From Sanderia malayensis (lineage: Eukaryota; Cnidaria; Scyphozoa; Semaeostomeae; Pelagiidae), in assembly GCA_013076295.1 (NCBI GenBank), contig RQOL01000504.1, forward strand, positions 1 through 64,000: 64,000 bases of DNA. Direction: 5' to 3'. This document shows, piece after piece, positions 53,869 through 64,000 of the stretch. The notes below the pieces were generated by a model. The model ran no database searches. It was given only the letters and a program-made list of their open reading frames with translations, and had not been told where the DNA came from. Position 1 is the first letter of the stretch. Each line of letters opens with the position of its first letter. Both the position numbers and the translations under genes were made by a program.

Positions 53869-53876
53869 AGTGAATG

Positions 53877-54855
53877 TTACAGAACTTCTTTGTAGACAAT
53901 GTTTTTTGTTTTGTTGTTGCTTGGTGTGAATACTTTGAGTCCAGAGAATGACTTGGCTCTAGATATTGCAACATAGAGTTGTCCATGTGCAAAAACAGGT
54001 TCTGGCAAGTAAATACCCACATGTTTCAAGGATTGTCCTTGTGCCTTGTTGATGGTGAGGCAGTAAGCAAGTCTGACTGGAAATTTCTTTCTTGTCGTGG
54101 AAATTGGCAATGATGAATCTTGGCAGGTCATAGTAATGCGTGGAAGCATAACGTACTGGCCCTTGTTCTGTGTTGTGATGATCTCTGCGGTTATGATGTG
54201 TCGTTTGAGATCTCTCACTATTAATCGTGTTCCGTTGCATAGTCCTTTTGCCGGGTTGATGTTTCTCAGCAAAATGATTGTTGCTCCCAGCTGTAACAGA
54301 ATGAGATTGAGTGAGGTTGGAGAGGAAGCAAGGAAATTTAAAGGAGGTGTTGAAATATAGTGTGCATACCTTCAATTGTAGTGAGTGAAGAGGCATTCCA
54401 CCAGGAGTCTGTGCATTGAGAAACTCCATGGGATATGCTGCAGCTTCTTCTGGATCATCTATTTGAACTGTGTCAACGCTGAGGTATTGTTGCCGTGGTG
54501 TTGGAAGTCTTTGCAGAATGAGTTTGTTGATGCGATGTGAGAACTTGTTCTTTGGTGTCAAACAACAACGGCCGGACATGGTGTTGGGATCCAGTAAGAG
54601 GTGTGCATCTGCTGATTCAGCTTGAGGATAGATTGAGTTCATGAGGTATTCAAGAGATTTAATGCCGATTTGCTGTGGGAGGGTCACGTGATTTAGATCA
54701 TCGTGAGGTTCTACTCCGTTGCCTATGCGGAGAAACCAATCTGAGAATGCTTGGTAGGTCTCGTCTTGAATGGCTCTCATGTTTGTAATGAGTCTGAATT
54801 GTTGGAAATGAGACCAGAGATCCTCCACTTTTCGTGACTTGAGGCATTCTTGCAC
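53877..54855 (-). pseudogene. Helitron 2 Pif1 helicase, C-terminal half with intron
   Basis: QFRLITNMRAI, WFLRIGNGVEP, HRINKLILQRLPTPRQQYLS, EFLNAQTPGGMPLHSLQLK, then an intron 54369-54291 (GTATGC...ACAG). Next come LGATIILLRNINPAKGLCNG, TRLIVRDL, RKKFPVRLAYCLTINKAQGQ (motif V region) and HGQLYVAISRAKS (motif VI), ending VYKEVL at TAA. This half is intact in frame. The P-loop part is missing upstream, so no ATPase is possible from this copy. Confidence 0.9.
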
Positions 54856-54861
54856 TACTCG

Positions 54862-56417
54862 TTATCTGCCTGCTTTCTTGATGACTGGCAGTACTTGTCT
54901 GAAGTCACCGCCAAGCACGAAGTATTTGCCGCCGAAAGGTTTGTGGACTTTCGTGATGTCTCTAAGCAAACGGTCAACCGCTTTGAATGCTGAGAAAGTT
55001 GAGAAAGAAACAGTTGTCTGTTGACTGTGTCTCAATGGCGTGAAGAACTGTGTTGTGTATGTGCAGTTATTCTGGGTTGAGTTGTTGGAGCATTTGTTGT
55101 CCTTGCTCTCATTCTTGTTCGATGTTGATTTCGTCAGCTGCCTGTCGTGGTTGAGCAAAGGCGGTAGATAGCTGCGGCATTCCATACATGATGGATTGAG
55201 AATTCCACACGGCCCGTGCATCATGTGTTTCTTGACAATGTGGTAGTCACGGGGGTGGGTGTTTTCGTCTGGGATCTCTGCCCATATGATGCGATCAATA
55301 TGCTCTAGTGTGCGTGGTTTGTCTTGGTCGGCAAGAGATAAGATCATATCAGTGTGTGGCAGTCCACGCTTTTGAAATTTCAAGTTGAAGACGTGTGTGA
55401 CAATGTCTGGTCGGTCTTGTGGCTTCTGGTTCGGTAGCAAATTGCCCAAGATTTCTTACCAGCTTGGATTCGCTGTGAATGTGAGGAGTATGTCTGGCTT
55501 GCCGTGTTTTCTGACAATGGTCATGGCATCTTGGTAATTCTGTTGCATGCTTCGCTGACTGCCTGTAAATGAGGACGGTAAGATGATGACTTGTCCAACA
55601 TTGATGTGCTGTGCGGTGCCCGGATTGCGGGCTTGAGCGAGGAGATTTTGGTGTTCAGCTCGTCTGTAGAGGTGATCCATCAGTCCTTTGTATGACTCAA
55701 CTCTCAGATCTTTCTGATGTGTTCTGATGTAAGTGAGATCGCTGCCTTCTACCTTGGTGAATGCATCAACCAAGTATTGTTGAAACAGTAGTCTTGAAAG
55801 GTGAAGGGCTGAGAGAAGTTCTCGGATTTGGATTCTGTATGCGTAGAATTGGCTGGCTGTCACTCTGGTCTGGCGGTGTTCGGGTTGGTCAGCGGGGATT
55901 TGTGTATGGACCGCTGGAAGTCTTGCGATTGCTGTACCCCAACCATGTTCGCCGAATGGAAACAGCAGTGGATAGGTGAGTGGGTCGGCTGCCGAATTGG
56001 TTGCTTTGATGTCAATCAGGTGGCCGTCATGTCTCTGGATGTGCATGATTCTGTCATTTGGATCTGGTGCGGCACCGTCCTTTGTGCTGTAGATTGCTGC
56101 TATTTCTGCTGCTGCTGGATTCTGGCACCTGTGATCCTGGTGAGCTCTTGACGTGATGACCATGTCGAATGTGGGAATAGGCTCCTTTGCTGCAGTTGCC
56201 TGTTGCTGTTGTTGTTGCAGTATCTCGCCTATGTTCTTGTATTCCCGAGCATATGGTGTTGACTGCAAGAAGTTCATCTTGGAGCTTCTTGATGGTGTCT
56301 CTGTTCAGATTTCTGTTGGTAGGGTTGTTGGCTCTGTGCTCAAGAGCTTCAGCCGTATCCATGATGCAGAGCTCAGCATATTTCGGTTGTTGCCCTTGCA
56401 ACGGGTCAAGGTGGGCT
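54862..56417 (-). pseudogene. Helitron 2 Rep region fused by deletion to helicase
   Basis: Begins after an acceptor near 56418: AHLDPLQGQQPKYAELCIMD. A frameshift near 56268 leads to NFLQSTPYAREYKNIGEIL, RVTASQFYAYRIQIRELLS, LHLSRLLFQQYLVDAF, YQDAMTIVRKHGKPDILLTF, TANPSW. A TAA follows, then [21 protein letters not shown] deletion removes sequence before [13 protein letters not shown]; in this HUH motif the second His is Asp. After [15 protein letters not shown] a larger deletion jumps to [20 protein letters not shown] and [17 protein letters not shown] of the helicase. Rep Tyr motifs and helicase P-loop are both lost. Confidence 0.9.
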
Positions 56418-56586
56418 GAAGGGAAAAGCGAGGCAGTTGATAAAAATCGTTGATGCAATATTGAAATGTTGAAAAATGAAATATATTACTGTGTAAAAGA
56501 AGAATAAGTAAAAGAAGTGGAAACAGAATGTGAAAGTACCTGTTCTGTCATATGCACTGCCGTGTATTGTTATCACGGGTGGCCCC

Positions 56587-57736
56587 GGGTAGTTCTAATC
56601 GCTGGACCCCACGACTCGGGGACTCTCCTGACGCACGACTATATGACCTACGGTAATACGACCCATGTCTGTAAAACTGCCAAATTTGCATTATTTTCAC
56701 TGTAATTATTGTAGCGAAGTCAAAGGCACTGTTTTGAAGTATGAAACGCAGTTTGGTGAGCATAGGAACAGAAATAAATGCTTTTAGAGTAAGCAATTTT
56801 GTCGAAAAAGGCACGCTGTCGTTGCAAATCACTGAGGTTTTCATATCGTAAGCAAGGAAACTGCGGTGGCAGCAATCGAATTCCTGTGGAGCCACGACAT
56901 TGACATTTGCACCGTAATCACAATTCCATCCTTTTCAGAAGCGTTGCGCAATCTGAAACCACCGGTAGTAAGAGAGAACAACTTTAAAGCATTTCATATA
57001 AATGCAGAAAGACTATTCTGCTATTGTAACGTCTGTGTTTGTTATCATCCATCAAATATAGCAACAAAATGTGAACATATCACAAAATAACAACAGCTGA
57101 AACAACGAAACATGGAAACCTTATCAACGTCATCATGCTCATCATTATAATCGTTATCCTCATTATTATTATTATTTTTGCACCCTGCACCCTGCACTGC
57201 GCAGGTATATTGAGTTTTTGACCGCTAGAAAACACTTGTAAAGTTTTCTATGGGATGCAAATGGCCTTAGTTACCCGAGGTTCGAGTTACTCCTGGCCTG
57301 ACTTATCATGATTTTGCTGTTTTTATGAATATTATTTCTTTTCGAGTTGATTTCATATGTCTTTATCAAGTAAGAGAACATTCTACCAACTAGTCACAAT
57401 ACACAACTACTCAGATCATGTCATTGTAACGCCATTTCTGTTTGGCATAAACAGAGTTACAAATTTTTTCATAGATTCTTGAGAAGAGTCATGGATAGGA
57501 TAGATCTATTTATTCTCAAAGATAAAATGTATCTGATGTTGGTTTGGTTACAATATATAAAATTTGTTACTTTAAAACTTAAGTTAATTATGCGCGGATG
57601 TTTTTCATCGCGTGATCTATGCTCATCAACAAGGAAAGTTCATATATTCCCTCCCTTTGGTATGTCAATGACTTGCGAAAGGCAGGCGATCTTAATCTGG
57701 CATATCAAGTTTTACGCAGTCATCATCAGTATCAGT

Positions 57737-57771
<35 letters not shown>

Positions 57772-58870
57772 TGCCGTTCCCCCTTTTAGAAAGAACCGCT
57801 GGCAGCATGCTTGACATTCCATTGTGGCCTGCTTGACACGAAAATGAGACAGATTGAGAACGAGCTGGTGACTTAGTTTTTAGTTAGAAATATATACATT
57901 TTAGAAACCATTGCAGATTAGAAGGTTAACTATTTGTAACTCTTCAGCTTCCAGTTCTAGTCATACTTCTCTTATTCATGCTGCCGATAGTTTGTGTTCA
58001 GAATAAAACGTGCTCGTATTTCGTGTGTCTGCTTTTATCAAGAAGTTGATCTGAGTAGTTGTGTATTGTGACTATTTTGATGGAATGTGTTCTTACTTGA
58101 AAAAGATAAATGAAGTAAACTCGAAAAGAAATAATATTCATAAAAACAGCAAAATCATGATAAGTCGGGCCAGGAGTAACTCGAACCTCGGGTAACTAAG
58201 GCCCATTTGCATCCCATAGAAAACTTTGCTAGTGTTTTCTAGCCGTCAAAAACTCAATATACCTGCGCAGTGCAGGGTGCAATAATAGTAATAATGATGA
58301 AAACGATTATAATGATGAGCATGATGGCGTTGATAAGGTTTCCATGTTTCGTTGCTTTAGCTGTTGTTATGTTGTGATATATTCACATTTTGTTGCTATA
58401 TTTGATGGATGATTACAAACACCGACGTTACAATAGCAGAATAGTCTTTCTGCATTTATATGAAATGCTTTAAAATTGTTCTCTCTTACTACTGGTGGTT
58501 TCAGATTGCGCAATGCTTCTGAAAAGGGTGGAATTTTGATTACGGTGCAAATGTCAATGTTGTGGCTCCACAGGATTTCGATTACTGCCACCACAGTTTC
58601 CTTGCTTACGATATGAAAACCTCAGTGATTTACAACGACAGCGTGCTTTTTTCGACAAAATTGCTTGCTCGAAAAGCATTTATTTCTGTTCCTATGCTCA
58701 CCAAACTGCGTTTCATGCTTCAAAACAGTGCCTTTGACTTCGCTACAATGATTACAGTGAAAATAATGCAAATTTGGCAGTTTTACAGACATGGGTCGTA
58801 TTTCCCTAGGTCGTATAGTCGTGCGTCAGGAGAGTCCCCTAGTCATGGGGTCCAGCGATTAGAACTACCC
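56587..58870. mobile_element. Foldback element with about 830-bp arms
   Basis: GGGTGGCC (8 bp, 10 bp if CC is counted) occurs at 56577-56586 and 58871-58880. Arms 56587-57420 and 58870-58035 are inverted copies starting GGGTAGTTCTAATCGCTGGA. Removing the element plus one duplication restores the Helitron frame (QLPGRGPPVITIHGSAYDRT). The arms contain matching open frames starting MAPQ-FD, about 90% alike, with no family match. The 600-bp centre is unique and holds an (ATC)n run at about 57740-57770. No transposase seen. Confidence 0.92.
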
Positions 58871-58879
58871 GGGTGGCCC

Positions 58880-59700
58880 CCTGCCCGGAAGTTGTGGTAT
58901 GTTTGCTGTCCAGAATGCCATTGCCATGGAAGCATTGTATTGACGGAATTTGAAAAGAAAATCTTTTGATTCTCGTTGCGTTTCTTGTGTATCGCCAAGG
59001 AACAGAGACATGAATACTGCACGTGGAGGCTGTATTTCAGGCAGTGTGACAGCTCCCTCGCGACAGCATTTTGCGTACTTGTTTCTCGTGTTCTGCTCCT
59101 CCTTGAAATACTTTGCAGCACAGTGTGGTGCAAATAAATGTTGTCTGCTTGAGGATTTGCTGGTTGTTCTGGTTGGGGTGGCAGTTCTGGAACGGCCGGT
59201 GGTGGTGGCTGTTGGTCTGCTGCTGGTTGTACTGCCCTCAGTTGCAATTGTGGCAACTGTGGCCTCAATTGCATCGGCTGTATCTCTGTTGGTGGCTGCT
59301 GTAATTGTGGGATGAATTGGACAGGCTGCATCTGTTGTAGTTCTGGCCGGAATTGCAAGGGATGAATCTGCTCTGGCTCCTGCTGGCATTCAGGTGGGAA
59401 CTGGAATGGATGCACCCGTTGGACCGGTTGCTGTAGCAGACGTCGCATCGCCATTTGCAATCCTTCGCCCACTGCTGGGTAGGCTGCGGGCCAAAACTGA
59501 GCACCTTGTTGCGCTTGCAATGTTGGGATTGCTTGTTGCTGAGCCTGTTGTTCTTGTAACTGCAATTGCAGCATCTCGTTGAGTGGAACAGCGACTGGTT
59601 CTTCTGTTGGACGTGTTGCAACGGTTTCCGCCTGTCGTTGAGGGCGAGTCCTTTTGTAGGCCTTCTGTCGTTCCCTTGCTGGTCGAGATGTTCGGGGCAT
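58880..59700 (-). pseudogene. Helitron 2 N-terminal region (Gln/Pro-rich, zinc finger)
   Basis: ATG at 59700: MPRTSRPARERQKAYKRTRP (basic), then a long Gln/Pro-rich stretch with repeating PLQFRPELQQ-like units. A frameshift near 59130 is needed to enter HCAAKYFKEEQNTRNKYAKC, CREGAVTLPEIQPPRAVF, RQYNASMAMAFWTANIPQLP, the Cys-rich domain that precedes the Helitron N domain. The frame continues through the foldback target site to VITIHGSAYDRTG with a donor at about 56540. The Gln/Pro region may be a disordered linker. Confidence 0.8.
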
Positions 59701-59704
59701 TTGT

Positions 59705-60540
59705 GACGGTGTTAAAAAAAAGAAACAATGTATGAAAAACAGAAAGAGCTATAAAGGTTAAATATATATACAGTAAATAAGAAGGGGATGATTTTGTCTC
59801 AGTATATACAGCAGTGACAGAACATTTATCTGTAAAAGATGGAAGACACGTAATAAATATCACATAGAAATATCAGCTGAAAGGAGATCAAAACATCAAA
59901 ATGAGAGTATAAACTTCGGAAGAACGAAGTAAATCACCTAGAAAGCACGTACCTGTGTCAAGTTAATATCAGGGTGAAATCATAATTCTTTGGAGTCTCG
60001 ATGTCTGCAATAATGTGGAATGAAAAGTGGAATGAAAAGAGCATTTCTCGTGGCAATAATATAATTTGTCAACGAATCGAAGGATGAATTGAGAAATCAC
60101 ATGACCATTCCAGTAGGATATAATTCAGAGTATATTCAAATTTGTAAGAATCAAGGAAATGACGGGAGAACCAGTTACCTGTCTTATTATTATTCAATAG
60201 TTATGTAAAACAATTCTTCTGGATCGATGTCCGGAGTAACGTGGAATGCGAAGAGGAATTCTCGCGGTAACAATTCTCGAATGTATCAAAGAACAAAATG
60301 AATAATTATTGCACGATCCTTCGACTCAAAATTCACACAATTGCAAAGCAAAGCACATTTCAGAAGGAAGGATGTAACTTCCTCGTCCATCAAAGGCCAC
60401 AGTAACAAAAGACTCTGTCGGATTAGTGTCAAACGCAACAGGGATTTATTGTTTCGAAAATGGTAAACAACGCACGATCGATCTTTCGAGAAGCATGACA
60501 TCATTTCAAATGCCTTTAGCCAGGGGGTCGCTGAGCACAG
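59705..60540. other. Non-coding, with fragments related to 49.4 kb
   Basis: Holds two loosely similar segments with GATGTC(T/C)G...GT(A/G)TGGAATG...TCTCG(T/C)GG (59990-60060 and 60220-60270). The stretch 60415-60490 (GGATTAGTG, GCAACAGGGATT-ATTGTTT, CGAAAA-GGTAAA) resembles 49421-49480. Probably the non-coding end of Helitron 2 or a related element. Confidence 0.5.
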
Positions 60541-60546
60541 CATGTA

Positions 60547-60895
60547 CTTTAATCGGAGAAACTTTCGCGGGAAGAAACTTTCGCGATTTTCGCGTTTTTG
60601 GCCAAAATTCGCGAAAGTTTATTGCGCGAAATTTTCTAAAACATGAAATTCGCGAAAGTTTATTCTTGATAAAAATTTCAAAATTGGAAATTCGCGAAAT
60701 TTATGAAAAAGTTTCACTTTGAATAAAAACTACTTCAAGGTTTCTGTTTAAAGTTTCTGTTCAGACTTGGAATTTGTGAAAGTTTATTCTAGCAAAATAT
60801 TCGATTTTGCCTAAAACGCGAAAGTTAATTCTAGAAATTTCGCGTTTTTTTCGCCTCGCGAAAGTTTCTTCCCGCGAAAGTTTCTCCGATTAAAG
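60547..60895. repeat. TA-flanked MITE rich in TTCGCGAAA
   Basis: Ends read inward CTTTAATCGGAGAAACTTTC and GCGGGAAGAAACTTTCGCG on both sides, flanked by TA (60545-60546 and 60896-60897). The interior repeats TTCGCGAAAGTTTATTC-like blocks. The TA duplication points to a Tc1/mariner-type source. Confidence 0.9.
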
Positions 60896-60938
60896 TATTG
60901 TTCGACTCAATGCTTTAGTATGCATCGAAGCTCGGGAC

Positions 60939-61202
60939 ATGTTCCACGCAGGCAAAACAAAAGCTTTGGCACGGCAGCATCTGACACAGCTCACAAAGCA
61001 GAGATTTGAGCAAAACAAAGGGCGGAAGAATTTTCGAAGGAGAAAAATGAAAACATCTCGAAAGTACAAAGAATTTTTAGCTGAAAGAGAGCGACTACAT
61101 CAAAGGAGGCGAAGGGGAATAAATCGAAGCGTTTTCGAAAAAGAACATGCAAAACACGAAAGGCCTAGCCGTGGGACAACACCCCGGCCGGGTGGGCTTT
61201 GA
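60939..61202 (+). CDS. Hypothetical basic ORF, 87 aa
   Basis: ATG at 60939. Very Lys/Arg-rich: MFHAGKTKALARQHLTQLTK, GRKNFRRRKMKTSRKYKEFL, RLHQRRRRGINRSVF. No family recognised and no clear splice partner. It may be an exon of the gene whose fragment is at 62.3 kb, or chance. Confidence 0.22.
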   Translation: MFHAGKTKALARQHLTQLTKQRFEQNKGRKNFRRRKMKTSRKYKEFLAERERLHQRRRRGINRSVFEKEHAKHERPSRGTTPRPGGL

Positions 61203-61678
61203 CCTGCGTTTCCGCTCAGATATTATATAAGGTAGAAAACTCAATAGAATCCTTAACAAACTTATGGAAAGAGCATACTGTCTATGTAAGTTTCAACTAC
61301 ATTTTAATTTCATTAGGCTCTTGTGATAGGTTATTGCCTCATCATAATTGACTCAAATGGGAAACTGCTAAAATGACAATGTATTACCTACATCATTGTG
61401 ACTCAAATGAAATACTTGCCCAATATCAAACCTCATTGTTATGACATATGTATACTATGTATATGTATACTGTAAATCGTAAGTTAACTAACAATTTACA
61501 CTTATTAGCCTTTAGCTAATCTTTCACCAAAAGTATTGTGCTTTCAGAGGTCTATTGCCATTATATGATCCATTTTTGCAGGTACACCAATATGATGCAA
61601 GTTTGTCAAACTCGATTCATACACCCCCAAGAGTATGCTGTACTACTGGAAGCATATGTGAAAGCTAATGGGACACAT

Positions 61679-63571
61679 AGACCAGGCTATATTGGCGGTA
61701 GGTACCAACTCAGGGCGGAGAAATTTAAATGAACATTTTCAAGTAGCTATGGACATGGGTAAATAGAAAAGTGATGGTGAACGGGGAACTGCTGGGGTTT
61801 AAGGGGTAAAAACGGGGGTTAAAGGCAATCACTTCAACTTTTTGCCTCTGCGGAGGAGTAGTTGTCAATTTTCACTCTTTCTACTGTTAGGGCAGCGATT
61901 CTTTTTCTAATGATGGATGCAGGGATTTTATTCCTTGCCACTTTTGTAATTTCTAAACTGTTGCTATAATTAGAATAATCACGTGATCAATCGTGACCCT
62001 TTTACCTTATTTGGAATAATTGTCATTTCCAGAAAAATCTTAAAATTCCTATGTTTTTATGACTAGTAAAATGACAACTGTGAATAAAAAATCGTGTGTG
62101 CCTATGTATATATATCTTGAAGCATAGAATGATAGTTATACAAGCCACATGATAACCACGTGATACCAAGTATATCTAGTTTTGTTTATAAGAACATTTG
62201 GAATGGTCAATATTTAAATGTTTCCAGAATCTTCTAAACAGTAGTCCAACTTAAACAGACTTCGGAGTTGGTTTGCATAGGAGGAAGGGTGTATTTCTAT
62301 CTGATATTGAAATGGAAGATTCCTTGAAAAAGTGTCTTATTGGGTTTCATGCGTTCACTGGGAACGATTACTTATCTTCATTTTTTCGCAGAGCCAAATT
62401 GGAATGCTGGAAAGTTCTCCAGAAAAATAATAGATTTGTGAATACATTTACTGTACTTGGGCAGGCATGGGAGCTTAATGGCCAAGTTTTGTCTGATTTA
62501 GAAGAGTTCGTCTGTCACTTATACGGTTACCCGCAAAAAAGCATAAATGCAGTCCGATATAAAATGTTTGACCAGAAGTATGTTAGACAAGGAAAGGCCA
62601 TAGACATTTCACTTCTGCCCCCTTGTCAGTCGTCGCTGAAGCTACATACACTGCGTTCCAACGTTATAGCCAAAATGTGGAAATCTTCTGACTGATGAAA
62701 GATCAGTGCAATTGCCAGATTTTACCAATTTCGGCTGGAAAACAAATTTAGAGATCGACTGGCAGCGACAAGCATTTCCAGATGAACTAAACCAGTTGCT
62801 TTTTGAGGTGAAAGACGATGCTCCCTTTGGTGATGATGAGGAGAGTGATGATGACATTTGAAAGCGATTATATAATGTGTGTATTTTTTAAACTTTTTTT
62901 GAAATTTTACGGTTAGAGCATACATCTGGCTTTCTTTATAAGAACATATATGGCCTATACAGAGACATTCTAGAAGGGGAAGGCTAGTCTGTTTAAGTTG
63001 GACTACTGTTTAGAAGATTCTCGAAACATTTAAATATTGACCATTCCAAATGTTCTTATAAACAAAACTAGATATACTTGGTATCACGTGGTTATCATGT
63101 GGCTTGTATAACTATCATTCTATGCTTCAAGATATATATACATAGGCACACACGATTTTTTATTCACAGTTGTCATTTTACTAGTCATAAAAACATAGGA
63201 ATTTTAAGATTTTTCTGGAAATGACAATTATTCCAAATAAGGTAAAAGGGTAACGATTGATCACGTGATTATTCTAATTATAGCAACAGTTTAGAAATTA
63301 CAAAAGTGGCAAGGAATTAACCCCTGCGTCCATCATTAGAAAAAGAATCGCTGCCCTAACAGTAGAAAGAGTGAAAATTGACAACTACTCCTCCGCAGAG
63401 GCAAAAAGTTGAAGTGATTGCCTTAAACCCCCGTTTTTACCCCTTAAACCCCAGGAGTTCCCCGTTCACCATCACTTTTCTATTTACCCATGTCCATAGC
63501 TACTTGAAAATGTTCATTTAAATTTCTCCGCCCTGAGTTGGTACCTACCGCCAATATAGCCTGGTCTAACA
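61679..63571. repeat. Inverted repeat pair (about 585 bp arms) around a gene fragment
   Basis: Arms 61679-62265 and 63571-62986 run AGACCAGGCTATATTGGCGG to AAGTTGGACTACTG-type ends (TAGTCCAACTTAAACAGACT) with only a few differences (for example GGGATTTTATTCC versus GGGGTTAATTCC). About 720 bp with a protein-coding fragment lies between. No target duplication is visible. Confidence 0.9.
62281..62868 (+). pseudogene. Fragment of a repeat-associated gene with GFHAFTG motif
   Basis: After an AG at 62280: GVFLSDIEMEDSLKKCLIGF, HAFTGNDYLSSFFRRAKLEC, FTVLGQAWELNGQVL, EEFVCHLYGYP, VRYKMFDQKYVR, DISLLPPCQSSLKLHTLRSN. A frameshift near 62690 leads to VQLPDFTNFGWKTNLEIDWQ and an acidic end (TGA at about 62866). 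Proteins with IGFHAFTGCD are frequent in invertebrate and fish repeat-rich genomes. The GxDxxS segment resembles the XPG/FEN-type PIN nuclease acidic loop, which is only inference. Upstream exons are missing. Confidence 0.6.
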
Positions 63572-63589
63572 TGCATGCATACCAAACAG

Positions 63590-63890
63590 TTAACAAATCT
63601 CAACAACAGACTATCAGGCAAGCTGAGCAAACCAATCAATTGCACGGGGCAACAGCGCTAGCGAATGCAGTGCACGAAGTGCAACACCCACTCACTGGCT
63701 CTTGATAACACACTCTTAGGTGAGCGGAGCGAGCCAATCTAATTGATGGGCCAATCAGAATGAGCGAATGCAGCGCATGGTCCGAATCGATGACCAAATG
63801 CAGCGCCCAATCAGATTAAGCTTTTTTTACTTGACAGGCTTGGGCGAACGAGCGAATTGAGTGATGACCCCTAGTATATATCACTAATCT
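63590..63890. repeat. GCGAATGCAGTGCACGAAG-type dispersed repeat
   Basis: Contains AGCGAATGCAGTGCACGAAG, GAGCGGAGCGAGCC and CAGATTAAGCTTTTTTTACT, TTGACAGGCTTGGGCGAACG, GATGACCCCTAGTATAT. The last part is nearly identical to 27027-27093 at the end of repeat copy A, so both belong to one dispersed family. Confidence 0.8.
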
Positions 63891-63943
63891 ATGATATCAT
63901 GTGATGGCAGCGATTTCTTTTCCAGTTTGGACCAGGGCATTAT

Positions 63944-63986
63944 CGGAGGACAATGGGCTGTCAGGCGAACAGCCCATTGTCCTCCG
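63944..63986. repeat. Perfect 18-bp palindrome
   Basis: Arms CGGAGGACAATGGGCTGT and its exact complement flank a 7-base loop CAGGCGA; a further partial copy of the arm (ACAGCCCATTGTCG) runs off the window end. It may be the terminus of an element outside the window. Confidence 0.9.
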
Positions 63987-64000
63987 ACAGCCCATTGTCG

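Larger units (their letters stand above)
53510..59700 (-). mobile_element. Helitron 2, internally deleted
   Basis: Minus-strand Helitron: Gln/Pro-rich N-terminal region with zinc finger (59.7-58.9 kb), Rep N domain (56.4-55.5 kb), damaged HUH core, then only the C-terminal half of a Pif1 helicase (54.9-53.9 kb). A foldback element splits it at 56587-58870. It belongs to a different subfamily from Helitron 1, judging by the FQKRGLPH and PTPRQQYLSVDT motifs. Outer ends were not found; related sequence near 60415-60490 suggests the element extends beyond 59700. Confidence 0.88.

Noticed and set aside
56548..56895. Conserved protein MAPQ-FD... seen twice (also 58562-58969)
   Set aside because: The two copies are the inverted arms of one foldback element, so their similarity does not show coding constraint; no domain is recognisable.
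1..64000. tRNA or rRNA genes
   Set aside because: I looked for A/B-box and conserved rRNA-like stretches and saw none; the only tRNA-related sequence is the copia primer-binding site. A tRNA scan would settle it.

Overview
This window looks like repeat-rich nuclear DNA of an animal, probably a marine invertebrate such as a cnidarian or a similar early-branching lineage. Genes are intron-split with GT/AG splice sites, base composition is AT-rich, and microsatellites are long. The coding content is almost entirely transposable elements of types common in such genomes: KDZ/Zisupton-like, Helitron, ISL2EU-like, Harbinger, an IS3EU-like integrase element, copia, Gypsy and LINE. Taxonomy is inference from this mix. 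I found no convincing host gene, tRNA or rRNA. The one possible exception is a zinc-ribbon gene start near 39 kb.

Layout. (1) 1-1826: a 137-bp satellite whose palindromic core resembles the end of the next element. (2) About 1.8-9.5 kb: a KDZ-type DNA transposon with two convergent multi-exon genes, a PHD-like/Ulp1 (SUMO-type) protease on + and a KDZ transposase on -. (3) 9.7-24.9 kb: a decayed Helitron (protease-like ORF, HUH Rep, Pif1 helicase, RPA-like protein) split by two younger transposons. One is a 4.4-kb element with 8-bp target duplications and an intact 1007-aa, five-exon transposase-like gene. The other is a 3.7-kb ISL2EU-like element whose 313-bp terminal inverted repeats supply the start and N-terminus of both its genes (THAP-DDE transposase and SWIM-YqaJ nuclease). 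(4) 25.1-27.1 kb and 42.2-44.0 kb: oppositely oriented copies of an unknown non-coding repeat family, with a third partial copy at 41.6 kb. (5) 27.7-28.6 kb: a dead kinase-like pseudogene. (6) 29.0-32.6 kb: a Harbinger element. Its right edge carries a 4.8-kb integrase element (32.57-37.34 kb, 6-bp target duplication GAACTA) with a HECT E3-ligase-like gene and an rve-type integrase gene, both starting with zinc ribbons. (7) 37.5-46.9 kb: relics of a LINE, Gypsy and copia. (8) 48.4-53.5 kb: a MITE, direct repeats and small hypothetical genes. (9) 53.5-59.7 kb: a second, internally deleted Helitron on -, split by a foldback element with an 8-10 bp target duplication. (10) 60.5-64 kb: a TA-flanked MITE, a 1.9-kb inverted-repeat structure around a gene fragment, and a terminal palindrome.

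How the genes fit together. Each element pairs a DNA-cutting enzyme (DDE transposase, integrase or HUH Rep) with accessory proteins. Three unrelated elements carry ubiquitin/SUMO-type enzymes (Ulp1, HECT, and a protease-like FDSH-motif protein). Nested insertions give a clear relative chronology, and the joined flanks restore continuous reading of the older elements. Intact-looking genes are the KDZ transposase, most of the Ulp1 gene, the 1007-aa nested transposase-like gene, the THAP transposase and the Harbinger MADF gene. The others contain nonsense codons, frameshifts or deletions.
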